Both the position numbers and the translations under genes were made by a program. Below are positions 15,471-23,712 of a stretch of DNA of 59,477 nucleotides, in pieces. A model generated the notes under the pieces. It ran no database searches and was not told where the DNA came from. It was given only the letters and a program-made list of their open reading frames with translations. The stretch's first letter is position 1, and each line of letters begins with the position of its first letter. Source of the stretch: JAICKN01 sp036491415 (lineage in GTDB: Bacteria > Acidobacteriota > Terriglobia > Terriglobales > Acidobacteriaceae). Location: contig DASXCC010000097.1 in NCBI GenBank assembly GCA_036491415.1, forward strand, positions 1 to 59,477, read 5' to 3'.

Positions 15471-15988
15471 CGGTGCGTGCCCCTTTGTTTCTTATCGTTC
15501 GCAACCTTACGCACTGTCTTCATGCTTGGCTTGCTTCTATTATCACTCTTGCCGATGGCTTCAGTTCTCTGAATTAACGATACGGGCAATCGCAATTTCT
15601 TCCGTAGCCGCTGCTCTTCACGGGCCATCTCACCCGAATCGGTTTCATGATCATAGCCCGCCAGATGCAATATTCCATGCAGTATAAGGACTTTGATTTC
15701 CTGCGAAACAGGATGGCCCAAATTTTTCGCATTTTCCCGGGCAATGTCCGCGGAAATGGCCAAATCGCCAGCACTTTTATTATGCGGAGTCGCATCCTCG
15801 GGGAATGACAAAACGTCTGTTGCTTTATCTTTATTCCTGAAGCGATGGTTAAGCTTCTTCATCTCCGCATTGTTGGTGATGAGCACAGTCACGCTGCCCC
15901 GTAGCTTTGCCGCCCGCCGCGCGTTCGCCACGAATCGACCCAGTGCAGCTGCACTGGTGCCGGCGACTTGTTTTTTAAAGAGGACCAA
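15467..15988 (-). CDS. ybeY: Endoribonuclease YbeY
   Basis: The 173-residue protein is a zinc-dependent single-strand RNase acting in rRNA maturation and 70S quality control. The metal-binding motif HGILHLAGYDHE matches the family consensus H-G-x-L-H-L-x-G-Y-D-H. The KATDVLSFPED stretch is also conserved. The C-terminal 35 residues are a Lys/Arg/Ser-rich extension (KSDNRSKPSMKTVRKVANDKK) beyond the usual core. It lies between phoH and corC as in many genomes. It overlaps corC by four bases, while a terminator-like hairpin (16027-16046) separates it from phoH. Confidence 0.95.
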   Translation of the reverse strand: MVLFKKQVAGTSAAALGRFVANARRAAKLRGSVTVLITNNAEMKKLNHRFRNKDKATDVLSFPEDATPHNKSAGDLAISADIARENAKNLGHPVSQEIKVLILHGILHLAGYDHETDSGEMAREEQRLRKKLRLPVSLIQRTEAIGKSDNRSKPSMKTVRKVANDKKQRGTHR

Positions 15989-16026
15989 GCTTGCCTTTCA
16001 AAATACATTTCCTTTCAAATACAAAA

Positions 16027-16046
16027 GAGGGCCGCCAATGGCCCTC
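16027..16046 (-). terminator. Stem-loop after phoH
   Basis: GAGGGCC and GGCCCTC form a 7-bp stem with a six-base loop, 20 bases past the phoH stop; on the minus strand TTTTG follows. This suggests partial termination between phoH and ybeY. Confidence 0.6.
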
Positions 16047-16065
16047 CCTAGTTCTGTGCCGCTGC

Positions 16066-17097
16066 TTATTGTTTTGTCTCAGCCTCGGACGATGGAACTA
16101 CCTCTTTCGCAATCTCCTGATGATTGTCCAACAATGACAACTGCTGACCGCCGTGACGGGATTTATGCTCGTCGTAAGCGCGAATGATTCTCTGCACCAG
16201 ATGATGCCGGACAACGTCCTCTTCGTCAAAGTACACAAACGCCAATCCATCCACTTTCTTCAGCACGTCCATGGCTTCAATCAGGCCGCTGCGGCGCGCG
16301 TTAGGCAAATCGATCTGCGTAACGTCGCCGGTGATTACCGCCTTGGAATTGAAACCCAGGCGCGTCACAAACATCTTCATCTGCTCGGACGTCGTATTCT
16401 GAGCTTCGTCCATAATTACAAATGAATCGTTCAATGTCCGGCCGCGCATGAACGCAATCGGAGCAATCTCAATGATGTTCTTTTCCAGGTAGCGGTCTAC
16501 TTTTTCCGGCTCCAGCATTTCGTAGAGCGCGTCATAGAGAGGCCGCAAATAAGGGTCGATTTTTTCCTGCAAGGAGCCGGGAAGAAATCCCAGGCGCTCT
16601 CCAGCCTCTACAGCCGGCCGCGCCAGAATGATGCGACTGACCCGTTTCGCCAGCAGTGCAGAGATGGCCATCGCCACTGCCAGATAAGTTTTCCCGGTGC
16701 CTGCCGGGCCGATGCCAAAGACCATGTCGTGGGCTTCGATTGCTTCAAGATACCGCCGCTGGTTCACACTTTTCGGCTGTACGGTGCGGCGACCGAACGA
16801 ACGCTGCCGGCCGGCCTCTGCTAAACTTCGCAGCGTAACTTTTGGATCGGCAACCAGCACGCGCAACATGCTGTTCAAATCCCCGTTCTGAAACGTGAAT
16901 CCGGCGCGGCGCAGGTGCTCGTAGTCATTGAAAACTTGCTCCGCGCGCCCTACGTCCTGCGGAGTTCCTTCAAGTTCGACTGCATTCGAGCGCAGATCAA
17001 TATTGATATTGAGTCCGTCTTCCAGCACATGCAGGTTTTCGTCGCGCGTGCCGAACAAAGTCTCGATGTTCTCGCTGATCTCAATACTCTTCTTCAT
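16066..17097 (-). CDS. PhoH family ATPase
   Basis: The 343-residue protein has a KH-like N-terminal part (residues 1-100) and a RecA-like ATPase core. Walker A is GPAGTGKT (130-137) and Walker B is SFVIMDEAQN, followed by TTSEQMKMFVTRLGF, NSKAVITGDVTQIDLP and the arginine-containing end. PhoH is often linked to YbeY in ribosome or RNA metabolism. The neighbours here (ybeY, corC-like, era) reproduce that association. The C-terminus ends in a polar tail (GGQQLSLLDNHQEIAKE). The start has GAGGAATG upstream but the spacing is not ideal. Confidence 0.95.
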   Translation of the reverse strand: MKKSIEISENIETLFGTRDENLHVLEDGLNINIDLRSNAVELEGTPQDVGRAEQVFNDYEHLRRAGFTFQNGDLNSMLRVLVADPKVTLRSLAEAGRQRSFGRRTVQPKSVNQRRYLEAIEAHDMVFGIGPAGTGKTYLAVAMAISALLAKRVSRIILARPAVEAGERLGFLPGSLQEKIDPYLRPLYDALYEMLEPEKVDRYLEKNIIEIAPIAFMRGRTLNDSFVIMDEAQNTTSEQMKMFVTRLGFNSKAVITGDVTQIDLPNARRSGLIEAMDVLKKVDGLAFVYFDEEDVVRHHLVQRIIRAYDEHKSRHGGQQLSLLDNHQEIAKEVVPSSEAETKQ

Positions 17098-17331
17098 TCG
17101 ATATTCAGGCCATTCCTCGTAACTTGACGGTCACCACGATCGCCCGGCAAACGACAAAATAGCGAAATCGAGCGGCGGACAAAAACCGCGCTCATTTTTT
17201 CGCGCAAAAAACTCTTCTTTTCTTGAGGTGGAACTTGCCGAGAAGTTCGCTCGCAAAGTGCAAGCACAACGCCCATTGAGATTAGGGTATCCGGTTGATC
17301 TCAGGCAGTCAAATACCGCCAATACTTGAAT

Positions 17332-17550
17332 TCAATCAATAATAAAACCTTGTGTCCAATGATCCTGGTTTAATTTATGAGGGTGAACCTGAAACCCTTC
17401 TGGAAATTCTACAAACCCTTTCTGATCTTTCACGCGACCAATAGCAGCATTTGCCTCAGTCTCGCTTGTGTACACTCCGATGAGCAGTTCACAATCGTCG
17501 CAATTCTCAATCTCCTGCACGAACCAAAGCAAGTAAACGTTATCGTTCAT
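17332..17550 (-). CDS. Small cytoplasmic protein of unknown function
   Basis: The 72-residue protein starts MNDNVYLLWFVQEIEN and contains CDDCELLIGVYTSETEANAAIGRVKDQKGFVEFPEGFQVHPHKLNQDHWTQGF across its length. It resembles the small DUF7336-like proteins found near toxins or alone in many bacteria. The ATG at 17550 was chosen because GGAG lies six bases upstream; in-frame TTG and ATG codons occur just before it. No catalytic residues are evident. Neighbours give no functional hint. Probably a real gene on ribosome binding site and composition. Confidence 0.7.
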   Translation of the reverse strand: MNDNVYLLWFVQEIENCDDCELLIGVYTSETEANAAIGRVKDQKGFVEFPEGFQVHPHKLNQDHWTQGFIID

Positions 17551-17591
17551 ACTCATCTCCAAATGTGGAACTGAACGACAGCATAAAACAT

Positions 17592-18386
17592 TTAGCGCAG
17601 CGCCGCTTGCTCGGCGTTATTGAAGATGTAGGAATCCACGCGCAAACCAACCGGTAATTGCGTTCCCGGGTCAAGTTCAATCAAAGTTTCCAGAATTTTT
17701 GTGTCCACGTGCTCAGTCGGTTCGTCTGTATGTACGTTCTTTGGGCCGAGCTGTTCGCCGATGCGCACCACATGCCCCCAGAATTTCTGCTGCGCGTAGG
17801 CGTCTGAGGTCACGTAGGCCTTCTGCCCCACGCGAACTTTATTGATGTCGGTTTCGTCCACGTCCACACGAACGCGCAGAACTTTTGTGTCGCCAATCGT
17901 CAGGATCGGATCAGGCACAGTGGAAGAGTTAGATACGCTCTCGCCATTGCGATGATGTTTGCGCAACACGATTCCATCAATCGGCGAGCGGATGATGGTT
18001 TTTTCATAGCGGGCCTGGGCTTCTTCCGCTTCTGCTCGTGCCAACTGCAAATCAGCTTCGGCTGCGGAGCGGTCTTCTTCGCGGGCTTGATCGTCGATCA
18101 GCGAACGATGTTCGGAGGCTTCCTGATATTTAGCCTTTGCCACATCAAATTCGCGCTGGTAGGTTTCCATCTCTTCTTTCGAAATGACTCCAGCTTCGAA
18201 CAATTTCTGGCGGCGATCCAACTCGGATTTTGCATTGTCCAACACTGCCTGGGCTTCACGCACCGAAGAGAATGCTTCGGAACGTTCCTGTGTACGGGCT
18301 CCGTTTATCACCTTTCGCAGCGTTGCTTCTTTTTCCTTTACCTGCGCAAGCGAAGATGCAACCTGGGCGCGATAGTCGTCGTTCAT
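17592..18386 (-). pseudogene. 5'-truncated HlyD/AcrA-family membrane-fusion protein
   Basis: The reading frame gives 264 residues. It has the long coiled-coil hairpin (residues of about 8-150, NDDYRAQVASSLAQVKEKE..., NAKSELDRRQKLFEAGVIS), then the second half of the lipoyl domain (TIIRSPIDGIVLRKHHRNGE) and the beta-barrel region (LTIGDTKVLRVRVDVDETDINKVRVG). The membrane anchor or signal peptide, and the first half of the lipoyl domain that should precede NDDYRAQ, are absent. Instead the meaB start lies 40 bp away on the other strand. Without an anchor and a complete lipoyl domain it cannot work as a normal periplasmic adaptor. GGAAAG six bases before the ATG at 18386 could still allow translation. 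No ABC or RND partner is nearby. Confidence 0.7.
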
Positions 18387-18425
18387 TATCGTCTTTCCGT
18401 GCGAAGGGTAGTTATTAGCTTTACA

Positions 18426-19379
18426 ATGAATCCCTTGGAAGAAGATATCCAATCTTTAGCCACTGAAGTTCGGTCGGGCGATATACGTGCCCTGGCTCGA
18501 GCCATCAGCATTGTCGAAAATCGCTCCGAAGGATGGATGGGATTTCTGAAGGCGATCTTCCCTTCCACGGGAAAGGCCAAAATCCTCGGCCTGACCGGCG
18601 CGCCTGGTGCCGGCAAGAGCACTTTGGTCGATCAGCTTACGCTGCATTATCGGAAGGACAATCATCAGGTCGGCATTATTGCCGTGGATCCGACGAGTCC
18701 GTATTCCGGCGGCGCCATTCTCGGCGACCGGATTCGCATGCAGCGGCACTTTGCGGATCCGGGAATTTATATTCGCAGTATGGCCACGCGCGGAGCTTTG
18801 GGGGGCGTGGCTTCCGCGACCGCCGATGTTGCTTCGGTGCTCGATGCTTCAGGACGCGATTTGATTTTGATTGAAACCGTCGGCGTAGGTCAGGACGAAG
18901 TGGACATTGTGCGGCTCGCCGATGTCACGGTGGTCATTCTCGTGCCGGGTATGGGCGACGATGTGCAGAGCATTAAAGCTGGCATTATGGAAATTGCTGA
19001 CATCTTCGTGATCAATAAAAGTGATTATGACGGCGCGGAGCGCGTGGAGCATGAGATCAAAGCGCTGCAATCTCTGGCCGTTGGTAAAGATGAATGGGTA
19101 CCTCCGATTGTGAAAACCGTCGCCAGCGAGGGGCAAGGAGTTGAGGAATTGGCTGCGGCAATTGGCAATTACGAAGATTATCTGCAGAAAAACAATCTGC
19201 TTTTGCGGCGTCAGACCAACAACTGGCAAACTCGCTTGATCGAGATGCTTCGCGATTCCCTGCTGGAAAGAATTCGAGCGGGCTTAAGCAACGAAACTCT
19301 GGCTCAATACGCCACGGAAATTGCCTCGCACAAGCGTGATCCTTATTCCACGGTGGAAGAGATCGCGAAGAATTTATAA
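18426..19379 (+). CDS. meaB: MeaB/ArgK family P-loop GTPase (methylmalonyl-CoA mutase chaperone)
   Basis: The 317-residue G protein protects and reloads adenosylcobalamin-dependent methylmalonyl-CoA mutase. Walker A is GAPGAGKS (58-65). Other conserved blocks are VDPTSPYSGGAILGDRIRM, RSMATRGALGGVA, LIETVGVGQDEVDI, the NKSD G4 motif and the C-terminal dimerisation helices. The ATG at 18426 starts the conserved region; a longer open frame upstream overlaps the opposite-strand hlyD remnant and is not coding. It is followed 14 bp later by the methylmalonyl-CoA epimerase gene, so both serve propionyl-CoA metabolism. The mutase itself is not in this window. Confidence 0.95.
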   Translation: MNPLEEDIQSLATEVRSGDIRALARAISIVENRSEGWMGFLKAIFPSTGKAKILGLTGAPGAGKSTLVDQLTLHYRKDNHQVGIIAVDPTSPYSGGAILGDRIRMQRHFADPGIYIRSMATRGALGGVASATADVASVLDASGRDLILIETVGVGQDEVDIVRLADVTVVILVPGMGDDVQSIKAGIMEIADIFVINKSDYDGAERVEHEIKALQSLAVGKDEWVPPIVKTVASEGQGVEELAAAIGNYEDYLQKNNLLLRRQTNNWQTRLIEMLRDSLLERIRAGLSNETLAQYATEIASHKRDPYSTVEEIAKNL

Positions 19380-19393
19380 AAAGAGTCTATAAA

Positions 19394-19801
19394 ATGGAAG
19401 CGATGTTTTCCTTGGACCATCTCGGAGTGGCGGTGAAATCACTTGATGCCGCCAAAGCCATCTATGAAAAACTTGGCCTTTCCATTTCGGCGGAAGAAAC
19501 CGTCGTGGCAGAAAAAGTGAAACTGGTAATGGTCCCCGTAGGCGATACACGGATCGAATTACTCGAGCCGACTTCCGAGGATTCAGTCGTAGCAAAATTT
19601 ATTTCCAAACGCGGCGAAGGGTTGCACCACATCTGCATGCGGGTTCCCGATCTCGTAGCCGCGGTAAATAAATTGAAAGAAGACGGAGTTCGCCTGGTTT
19701 CTGACGAAATCAAAATTGGCGCAGGCGGGCATCGTTATATATTCGTGCATCCATCCAGCGCGGGTGGAGTGCTGCTTGAACTCGTGGAAGCGACCCACTG
19801 A
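19394..19801 (+). CDS. mce: Methylmalonyl-CoA epimerase
   Basis: The 135-residue VOC-fold enzyme interconverts (2S)- and (2R)-methylmalonyl-CoA. Conserved features are FSLDHLGVAVKSLDAAKAIYEKLGL with the first metal His, RIELLEPTSEDSVVAKFISKRGEGLHHICMRV with a second His, and GGVLLELVE with the metal Glu. The length is typical. Methionines at positions 1 and 4 are both possible starts. It is co-transcribed with meaB upstream and tsaB downstream (one base between the stop and the tsaB ATG). With meaB it completes part of the propionyl-CoA to succinyl-CoA route. Confidence 0.95.
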   Translation: MEAMFSLDHLGVAVKSLDAAKAIYEKLGLSISAEETVVAEKVKLVMVPVGDTRIELLEPTSEDSVVAKFISKRGEGLHHICMRVPDLVAAVNKLKEDGVRLVSDEIKIGAGGHRYIFVHPSSAGGVLLELVEATH

Positions 19802-19802
19802 G

Positions 19803-20483
19803 ATGCTTCTTCTCACCGCTGACACTTCAGGAAAATTTGGAAGCCTCGCAGTCGCCATGTGTGAAACAGGAGGCGCGTGCAAAGTACTAGAAGTGACTCC
19901 GCTGGAAGGGGGCACATTTTCCGCCGAGTTCATTCCGCAGGCGGCCGCGCTCCTTGAGAGAAATGGCTTTACCAAAACTGACATCGGCGGCTTCGCAGTG
20001 GTATCCGGCCCGGGATCCTTCACCGGCTTGCGTATCGGATTGGCCGCCATCAAAGCCCTGGCCGAAATCACGAAGAAACCCATTGCGGCGGTCTCGCTGC
20101 TGGAAGCGATCGCCATTGCCGCGGATGCAAAAGGAAAAGTCACTGCATTGCTCGACGCCGGCCGCGGCGATGTTTATGTCGGCATTTACGAATTCGATGA
20201 AACGCTGGACGCACTCCCCAATAAAATCATCGAGTATCTATGCACGCAAAACGAATTCGCCGCGGAAGCATCCGGCGTTGTAATCACCACCGATAAAACT
20301 CTTGCTGATTTTCTTCGCGTTTCCGGCGTTGGCGTAAAAGAAATGGTTCCACTTCGCGCGGATGCAATTGCAAAAGTCGGTTGGGAAAAGATTCAAGCAG
20401 GAGTACTTTCCTTGCCGGACGAGCTCGACGCCAACTACATTCGCCGCACTGATGCAGAGATCTTGGCGAAAACCAACAAATAA
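19803..20483 (+). CDS. tsaB: tRNA threonylcarbamoyladenosine biosynthesis protein TsaB
   Basis: The 226-residue protein is the ASKHA-fold partner of TsaD in synthesis of t6A37 on ANN-decoding tRNAs. It begins LLLTADTSGKFGSLAV and has the diagnostic VSGPGSFTGLRIGLAAIKALAE (GPGSFTGLRIG at 69-79), LLDAGRGDVYVGIYEF, and the late NYIRRTDAEI motif. The start at 19803 follows the mce stop by one base, so coupling is likely. The C-terminal domain is shorter and less conserved, as usual. No tsaD, tsaE or rimI follows; the next gene is an acyl-CoA dehydrogenase after a 148-bp gap. Confidence 0.95.
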   Translation: MLLLTADTSGKFGSLAVAMCETGGACKVLEVTPLEGGTFSAEFIPQAAALLERNGFTKTDIGGFAVVSGPGSFTGLRIGLAAIKALAEITKKPIAAVSLLEAIAIAADAKGKVTALLDAGRGDVYVGIYEFDETLDALPNKIIEYLCTQNEFAAEASGVVITTDKTLADFLRVSGVGVKEMVPLRADAIAKVGWEKIQAGVLSLPDELDANYIRRTDAEILAKTNK

Positions 20484-20533
20484 TAATGAGCGGGATCATC
20501 ATCATCGTGAATACAGCATAATTCCAGGCTGAA

Positions 20534-20547
20534 ACCAACCGGTCGGT
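20534..20547. promoter_or_regulatory. Near-perfect palindrome ACCAACCGGTCGGT, putative operator
   Basis: The 14-bp inverted repeat (one mismatch) lies about 85 bp before the acyl-CoA dehydrogenase start. GC-rich palindromes of the ACCGACCGGTCGGT type are frequent targets of TetR-family repressors of fatty-acid or branched-chain catabolism. No regulator gene is adjacent. Assignment is by pattern and context only. Confidence 0.35.
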
Positions 20548-20631
20548 CTAGCTTTTTCGTTCTTTTCCCGCCTTGTGCTCTAATAAAAATTCATTAGTTC
20601 CTGATGCCGTCGAGAGTTTGCGGAGGATTGC

Positions 20632-21774
20632 TTGGACTTCCTACTGAACGAAGAACAAATCCAACTGAGAAAAAGTGTACGCGAGTTTGCCGAACAGGAA
20701 ATCGCTCCCAATGTCATGAAGTGGGACGAAGCCGGTGAATTTCCTCTGGCAACGGTCAAAGAACTCGGAAAATTGGGATTGCTGGGGACCGTGTTTCCGC
20801 AGGAATATGGCGGCGCGGGTATGGGATATGTGGAATACGTCATCGCGGTGGAAGAGCTTTCGCGCGTGGATGGATCGGTAGGAATTATCGTGGCGGCGCA
20901 TACCTCCCTTTGTTCGAACCACATTTATCTTGCGGGCAACGAGGAACAGAAAAAGAAATACGTCAGCAAACTTGCCACGGGAGAATACATCGGCGCGTGG
21001 GGTCTAACTGAGCCTTCCTCTGGTTCGGACGCAGGCAGCGCGCGCATGACCGCCGTCCGCAAAAAAGATGGATGGGTTCTGAACGGCACAAAAACGTTTT
21101 GCACCAACGGACATTACGCCGATGCGCTCGTCGTACTTGCGGTTACAGACCGTGCGGCGCACACCCATGGCCTTTCTGCTTTTATCGTTGAAAAAGATAC
21201 AAAAGGGTTCCGCCCCGGGAAGAAAGAAAATAAACTCGGCCTTCGCGCCAGCGACACTGCTGAACTCATCTTCGAAGACTGTTTTCTTCCCGCGGAAAAT
21301 CTGTTGGGCAAAGAAGGCAGCGGGTTCATCGACGCGATGCGGGTACTCGATGGCGGACGCATCTCCATCGCTGCTCTTTCTCTGGGCATGGCTCGCGGAG
21401 CCTACGAAGCTGCGCTGAAGTATTCCAAGCAGCGCCGCCAGTTCGGCAAAGCGATCAGCGAATTTCAGGCCATCCAATGGAAGCTCGCCGACATGGCCAC
21501 GGAAATTGAAGCTGCCACACTGCTCACTTACAAAGCGGCTTCCATGAAAGACGCCGGCATGAAGACCACGCAGGAATCTTCGATGGCAAAACTTTATGCC
21601 AGTGAAGTCGCCGTGCGTTGTGCGAATGAAGGAGTGCAGATCCACGGCGGATACGGATTTATCAAAGATTATCCGGCGGAAAAGTTTTATCGCGATGTGA
21701 AACTCTGCACGATTGGCGAAGGTACCAGCGAAGTGCAGCGATTGGTGATCGCACGGCAGTTGCTCAAAGATTAG
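20632..21774 (+). CDS. Acyl-CoA dehydrogenase
   Basis: The 380-residue FAD enzyme oxidises acyl-CoA to enoyl-CoA. It starts with TTG, supported by GGAGG five bases upstream. Conserved blocks are FLLNEEQIQLRKSVREFA, GLLGTVFPQEYGGAGMGYVEY, GAWGLTEPSSGSDAGS, NGTKTFCTNGHYAD, KLGLRASDTAELIFEDCFLP, RRQFGKAISEFQAIQWKLADMA and QIHGGYGFIKDYPAEKFYRDVKLCTIGEGTSEVQRLVIARQLL. The region with TIGEGTSE carries the catalytic glutamate of short- and medium-chain enzymes. Short-chain or isovaleryl/butyryl types are most likely; exact chain length is not determinable. The stop overlaps the stop of the convergent VOC gene by four bases. Confidence 0.95.
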   Translation: MDFLLNEEQIQLRKSVREFAEQEIAPNVMKWDEAGEFPLATVKELGKLGLLGTVFPQEYGGAGMGYVEYVIAVEELSRVDGSVGIIVAAHTSLCSNHIYLAGNEEQKKKYVSKLATGEYIGAWGLTEPSSGSDAGSARMTAVRKKDGWVLNGTKTFCTNGHYADALVVLAVTDRAAHTHGLSAFIVEKDTKGFRPGKKENKLGLRASDTAELIFEDCFLPAENLLGKEGSGFIDAMRVLDGGRISIAALSLGMARGAYEAALKYSKQRRQFGKAISEFQAIQWKLADMATEIEAATLLTYKAASMKDAGMKTTQESSMAKLYASEVAVRCANEGVQIHGGYGFIKDYPAEKFYRDVKLCTIGEGTSEVQRLVIARQLLKD

Positions 21775-22151
21775 CTGCTGTGCTGGGAAATGCTCAGCAC
21801 ATTTCCATCAGGATCTTTGAACCAGGCCACTTTGGCGGAATTGCCCGGGGCAGTCCAGATGCCGCGTTCGTCCTGACCAGGAAGGCTGAATTTCTCGAAA
21901 GTAATTCCCTTGCTTTCCAGTTCTCCAACCGTCGCATCAATGTCGTGAGTTTCCCATCCCAGCACGGTGAATTGTTGTGGAGTAAATTCCTTCATCTTGC
22001 CGACACGCAGCATAATTCCATTCGCATCGAAAATAATCGCGAATGGATCTTCGCCGGTTAACGTCAAACCTAAAACGTCTCCATAAAAATGACGGGCTTT
22101 TTCGGGTTGCGTGGTGGGAATGAAAGCGACGAGTTTTTTAGAAGTCAGCAC
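21771..22151 (-). CDS. VOC (glyoxalase/bleomycin resistance) family protein
   Basis: The 126-residue protein has two beta-alpha-beta-beta-beta modules: KKLVAFIPTTQPEKARHFYGDVLGLTLTGEDPFAIIFDANGIMLRVG and a second with FTVLGWETHDIDATVGELESKGITFEKF, ending in VAWFKDPDGNVLSISQ. The terminal FKDPDGN motif is typical of VOC proteins. Metal ligands are not convincing, since the first module has Phe-Ile-Pro-Thr where His is usual, so it may be a non-metal or binding member. Function is unknown. Its gene is convergent with the acyl-CoA dehydrogenase gene and the two share a four-base stop-codon overlap. Confidence 0.88.
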   Translation of the reverse strand: MLTSKKLVAFIPTTQPEKARHFYGDVLGLTLTGEDPFAIIFDANGIMLRVGKMKEFTPQQFTVLGWETHDIDATVGELESKGITFEKFSLPGQDERGIWTAPGNSAKVAWFKDPDGNVLSISQHSS

Positions 22152-22198
22152 GGGATATCCTAGAGGACTTTAGTCTATCCCGTGCCTACCAGAACAAT

Positions 22199-22921
22199 CT
22201 AGCTACCCAGGCGTACCAGTACGGAGCCATTTTCGCCTTGCACAGTGTGCAGGCCGCATTCAGTTTTTGCGTTGCCAGACCAGCGGCCAGACCGAGGATC
22301 ATCTCCAGGACGGACGGCGCGTGTGCAGTGCATGCAACCGATGCTAGGAAAATTCTGATCATGCAGAGCGTTGTAGGGAACGTCGTGCTTGTGCACATAA
22401 TTCCATACCATTTCGGATGTCCAATCCACGAGAGGATTGATCTTGATGAGTCCAAACTTGGAGTCCCATTCAACGCGCTTGGCGCCAGAGCGATGAGAAG
22501 TTTGATCGCGGCGGATGGCAGTGATCCATGCCCGCAGCGTGCTCAACTTTTTCTTCAACGGTTCAATTTTGCGGATGTTGCAGCATTGATCCGGATTGCG
22601 GGCCCACAACGCGGCGCCATGAACTTCTTCCTGGCGCTCCGGCGTGAGGGTCGACAACAAGCGCTCAACACGAATGCCGTAACGCTTTTCGATGCGCTCG
22701 ATTAGATCGTAGGTTTCAGGAAATAGAAATTCCGTGTCGATGGTGAATACGCGAAGATTTGGAGTAATACGAGAAGCAATGTCGAGGAGCACCATGCCCT
22801 CAACGCCCATGCCCGATGAAATCGCCACGTCCTGGTCGAACGTTGCAAACGCCCAACGCAAAACTTCTTCCGGCCGTAACCGCTCAGCATGGGACTGGAT
22901 CTGCTGTACTTGATCTTTCAC
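22199..22921 (-). CDS. cysH: Assimilatory APS reductase (adenylyl-sulfate reductase, thioredoxin type)
   Basis: The 240-residue enzyme reduces adenylyl sulfate to sulfite. It has the PP-loop-like SSGMGVEGMVLLDIA, the CC pair (residues 113-114) and C-x2-C (196, 199) that bind a 4Fe-4S cluster, and the C-terminal KTECGLH with catalytic Cys222. The cluster cysteines mark it as APS rather than PAPS reductase. The GTG start overlaps the stop of the uroporphyrinogen-III methyltransferase gene by four bases, with CAGGAG upstream. It is the last gene of the siroheme/sulfate operon whose 5' leader encodes a Cys-rich peptide, in keeping with control by cysteine supply. Confidence 0.93.
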   Translation of the reverse strand: MKDQVQQIQSHAERLRPEEVLRWAFATFDQDVAISSGMGVEGMVLLDIASRITPNLRVFTIDTEFLFPETYDLIERIEKRYGIRVERLLSTLTPERQEEVHGAALWARNPDQCCNIRKIEPLKKKLSTLRAWITAIRRDQTSHRSGAKRVEWDSKFGLIKINPLVDWTSEMVWNYVHKHDVPYNALHDQNFPSIGCMHCTRAVRPGDDPRSGRWSGNAKTECGLHTVQGENGSVLVRLGS

Positions 22922-23712
22922 TCGACTGACTCCTGATTTTGCAAATTTTCAAATTGGAATTCTGACTTTATGAATACGGATGAAGAGAACTGAACGAATG
23001 CAGAATCATTGACAAAGCGTGCAACTTCCCCCACCACCAATAACGTAGGCGCGGGAAGATGCGGAGAATTTGGTAAATCCTGAATCGTGGTCTGGTAAAC
23101 CTGCTGGTCTTTGCCAGTGGCGTGCGAAATAATCGCGCATGGTGTGGCAGCATCCAAGCCGGACTGAAGCAACTTTTGAACCGTAGCTTTATATCCATAA
23201 CCCGGCATGTACACGACAATCGTGGCGTTGCTGGGTAAATGCGACGGCCAATCTGACTTTCCATTTTTCGCTTGATGATTCGTGATAAGGAGGAGGGCTG
23301 AAGACGAATCACGATGCGTTAAAGGAATTTGTGCGGCGGCTGCGGCCCCCAATGCGGAAGTCACACCGGGAACGATCTCAAACTCAATGTGTGCGTTTCG
23401 TAAGGCTTCGATTTCTTCCCCTGCACGGCCAAAAATCAAGGGATCGCCGCCCTTCAAACGAACTACCTGGCGATCGAGCAACGCGTAGTTGACGAGTAAA
23501 GTGTTGATATCCGATTGCGTGATTCCTTTCATCCCGCAACGCTTGCCGATATTGTGCACTTGCGTCGTAGACGGAATGAGTTTCAAAATTTCCGCGCTTA
23601 CCAAGTCGTCGTGTAAAACCACATCGGCAGCACGCAGAACTTTGAGGGCCTTGAGCGTGAGCAACTCCGGATCGCCCGGGCCAGCGCCGACTAGAAATAC
23701 CTTACCGGGCAT
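22918..23712 (-). CDS. cobA: Uroporphyrinogen-III C-methyltransferase (SUMT)
   Basis: The 264-residue enzyme uses SAM to make precorrin-2 from uroporphyrinogen III. Motifs are KVFLVGAGPGDPELLTLKALKVL (SAM-binding GAGPGD), VVLHDDLVS, VVRLKGGDPLIFGRAGEEIEAL, EFEIVPGVTSALGAAAAAQIPLTHR, and TIVVYMPGYGY. This is the classic SUMT signature set. The start has GGAGG six bases upstream. It overlaps the precorrin-2 dehydrogenase gene by 11 bases and cysH by four. In this operon it supplies siroheme for sulfite reductase. The C-terminal 30 residues are a non-conserved, Phe/Ser-rich tail. Confidence 0.95.
   Translation of the reverse strand: MPGKVFLVGAGPGDPELLTLKALKVLRAADVVLHDDLVSAEILKLIPSTTQVHNIGKRCGMKGITQSDINTLLVNYALLDRQVVRLKGGDPLIFGRAGEEIEALRNAHIEFEIVPGVTSALGAAAAAQIPLTHRDSSSALLLITNHQAKNGKSDWPSHLPSNATIVVYMPGYGYKATVQKLLQSGLDAATPCAIISHATGKDQQVYQTTIQDLPNSPHLPAPTLLVVGEVARFVNDSAFVQFSSSVFIKSEFQFENLQNQESVE

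Noticed and set aside
17952..18425. Upstream extension of meaB
   Set aside because: It is the antisense of the hlyD remnant; MeaB similarity begins at the ATG at 18426.
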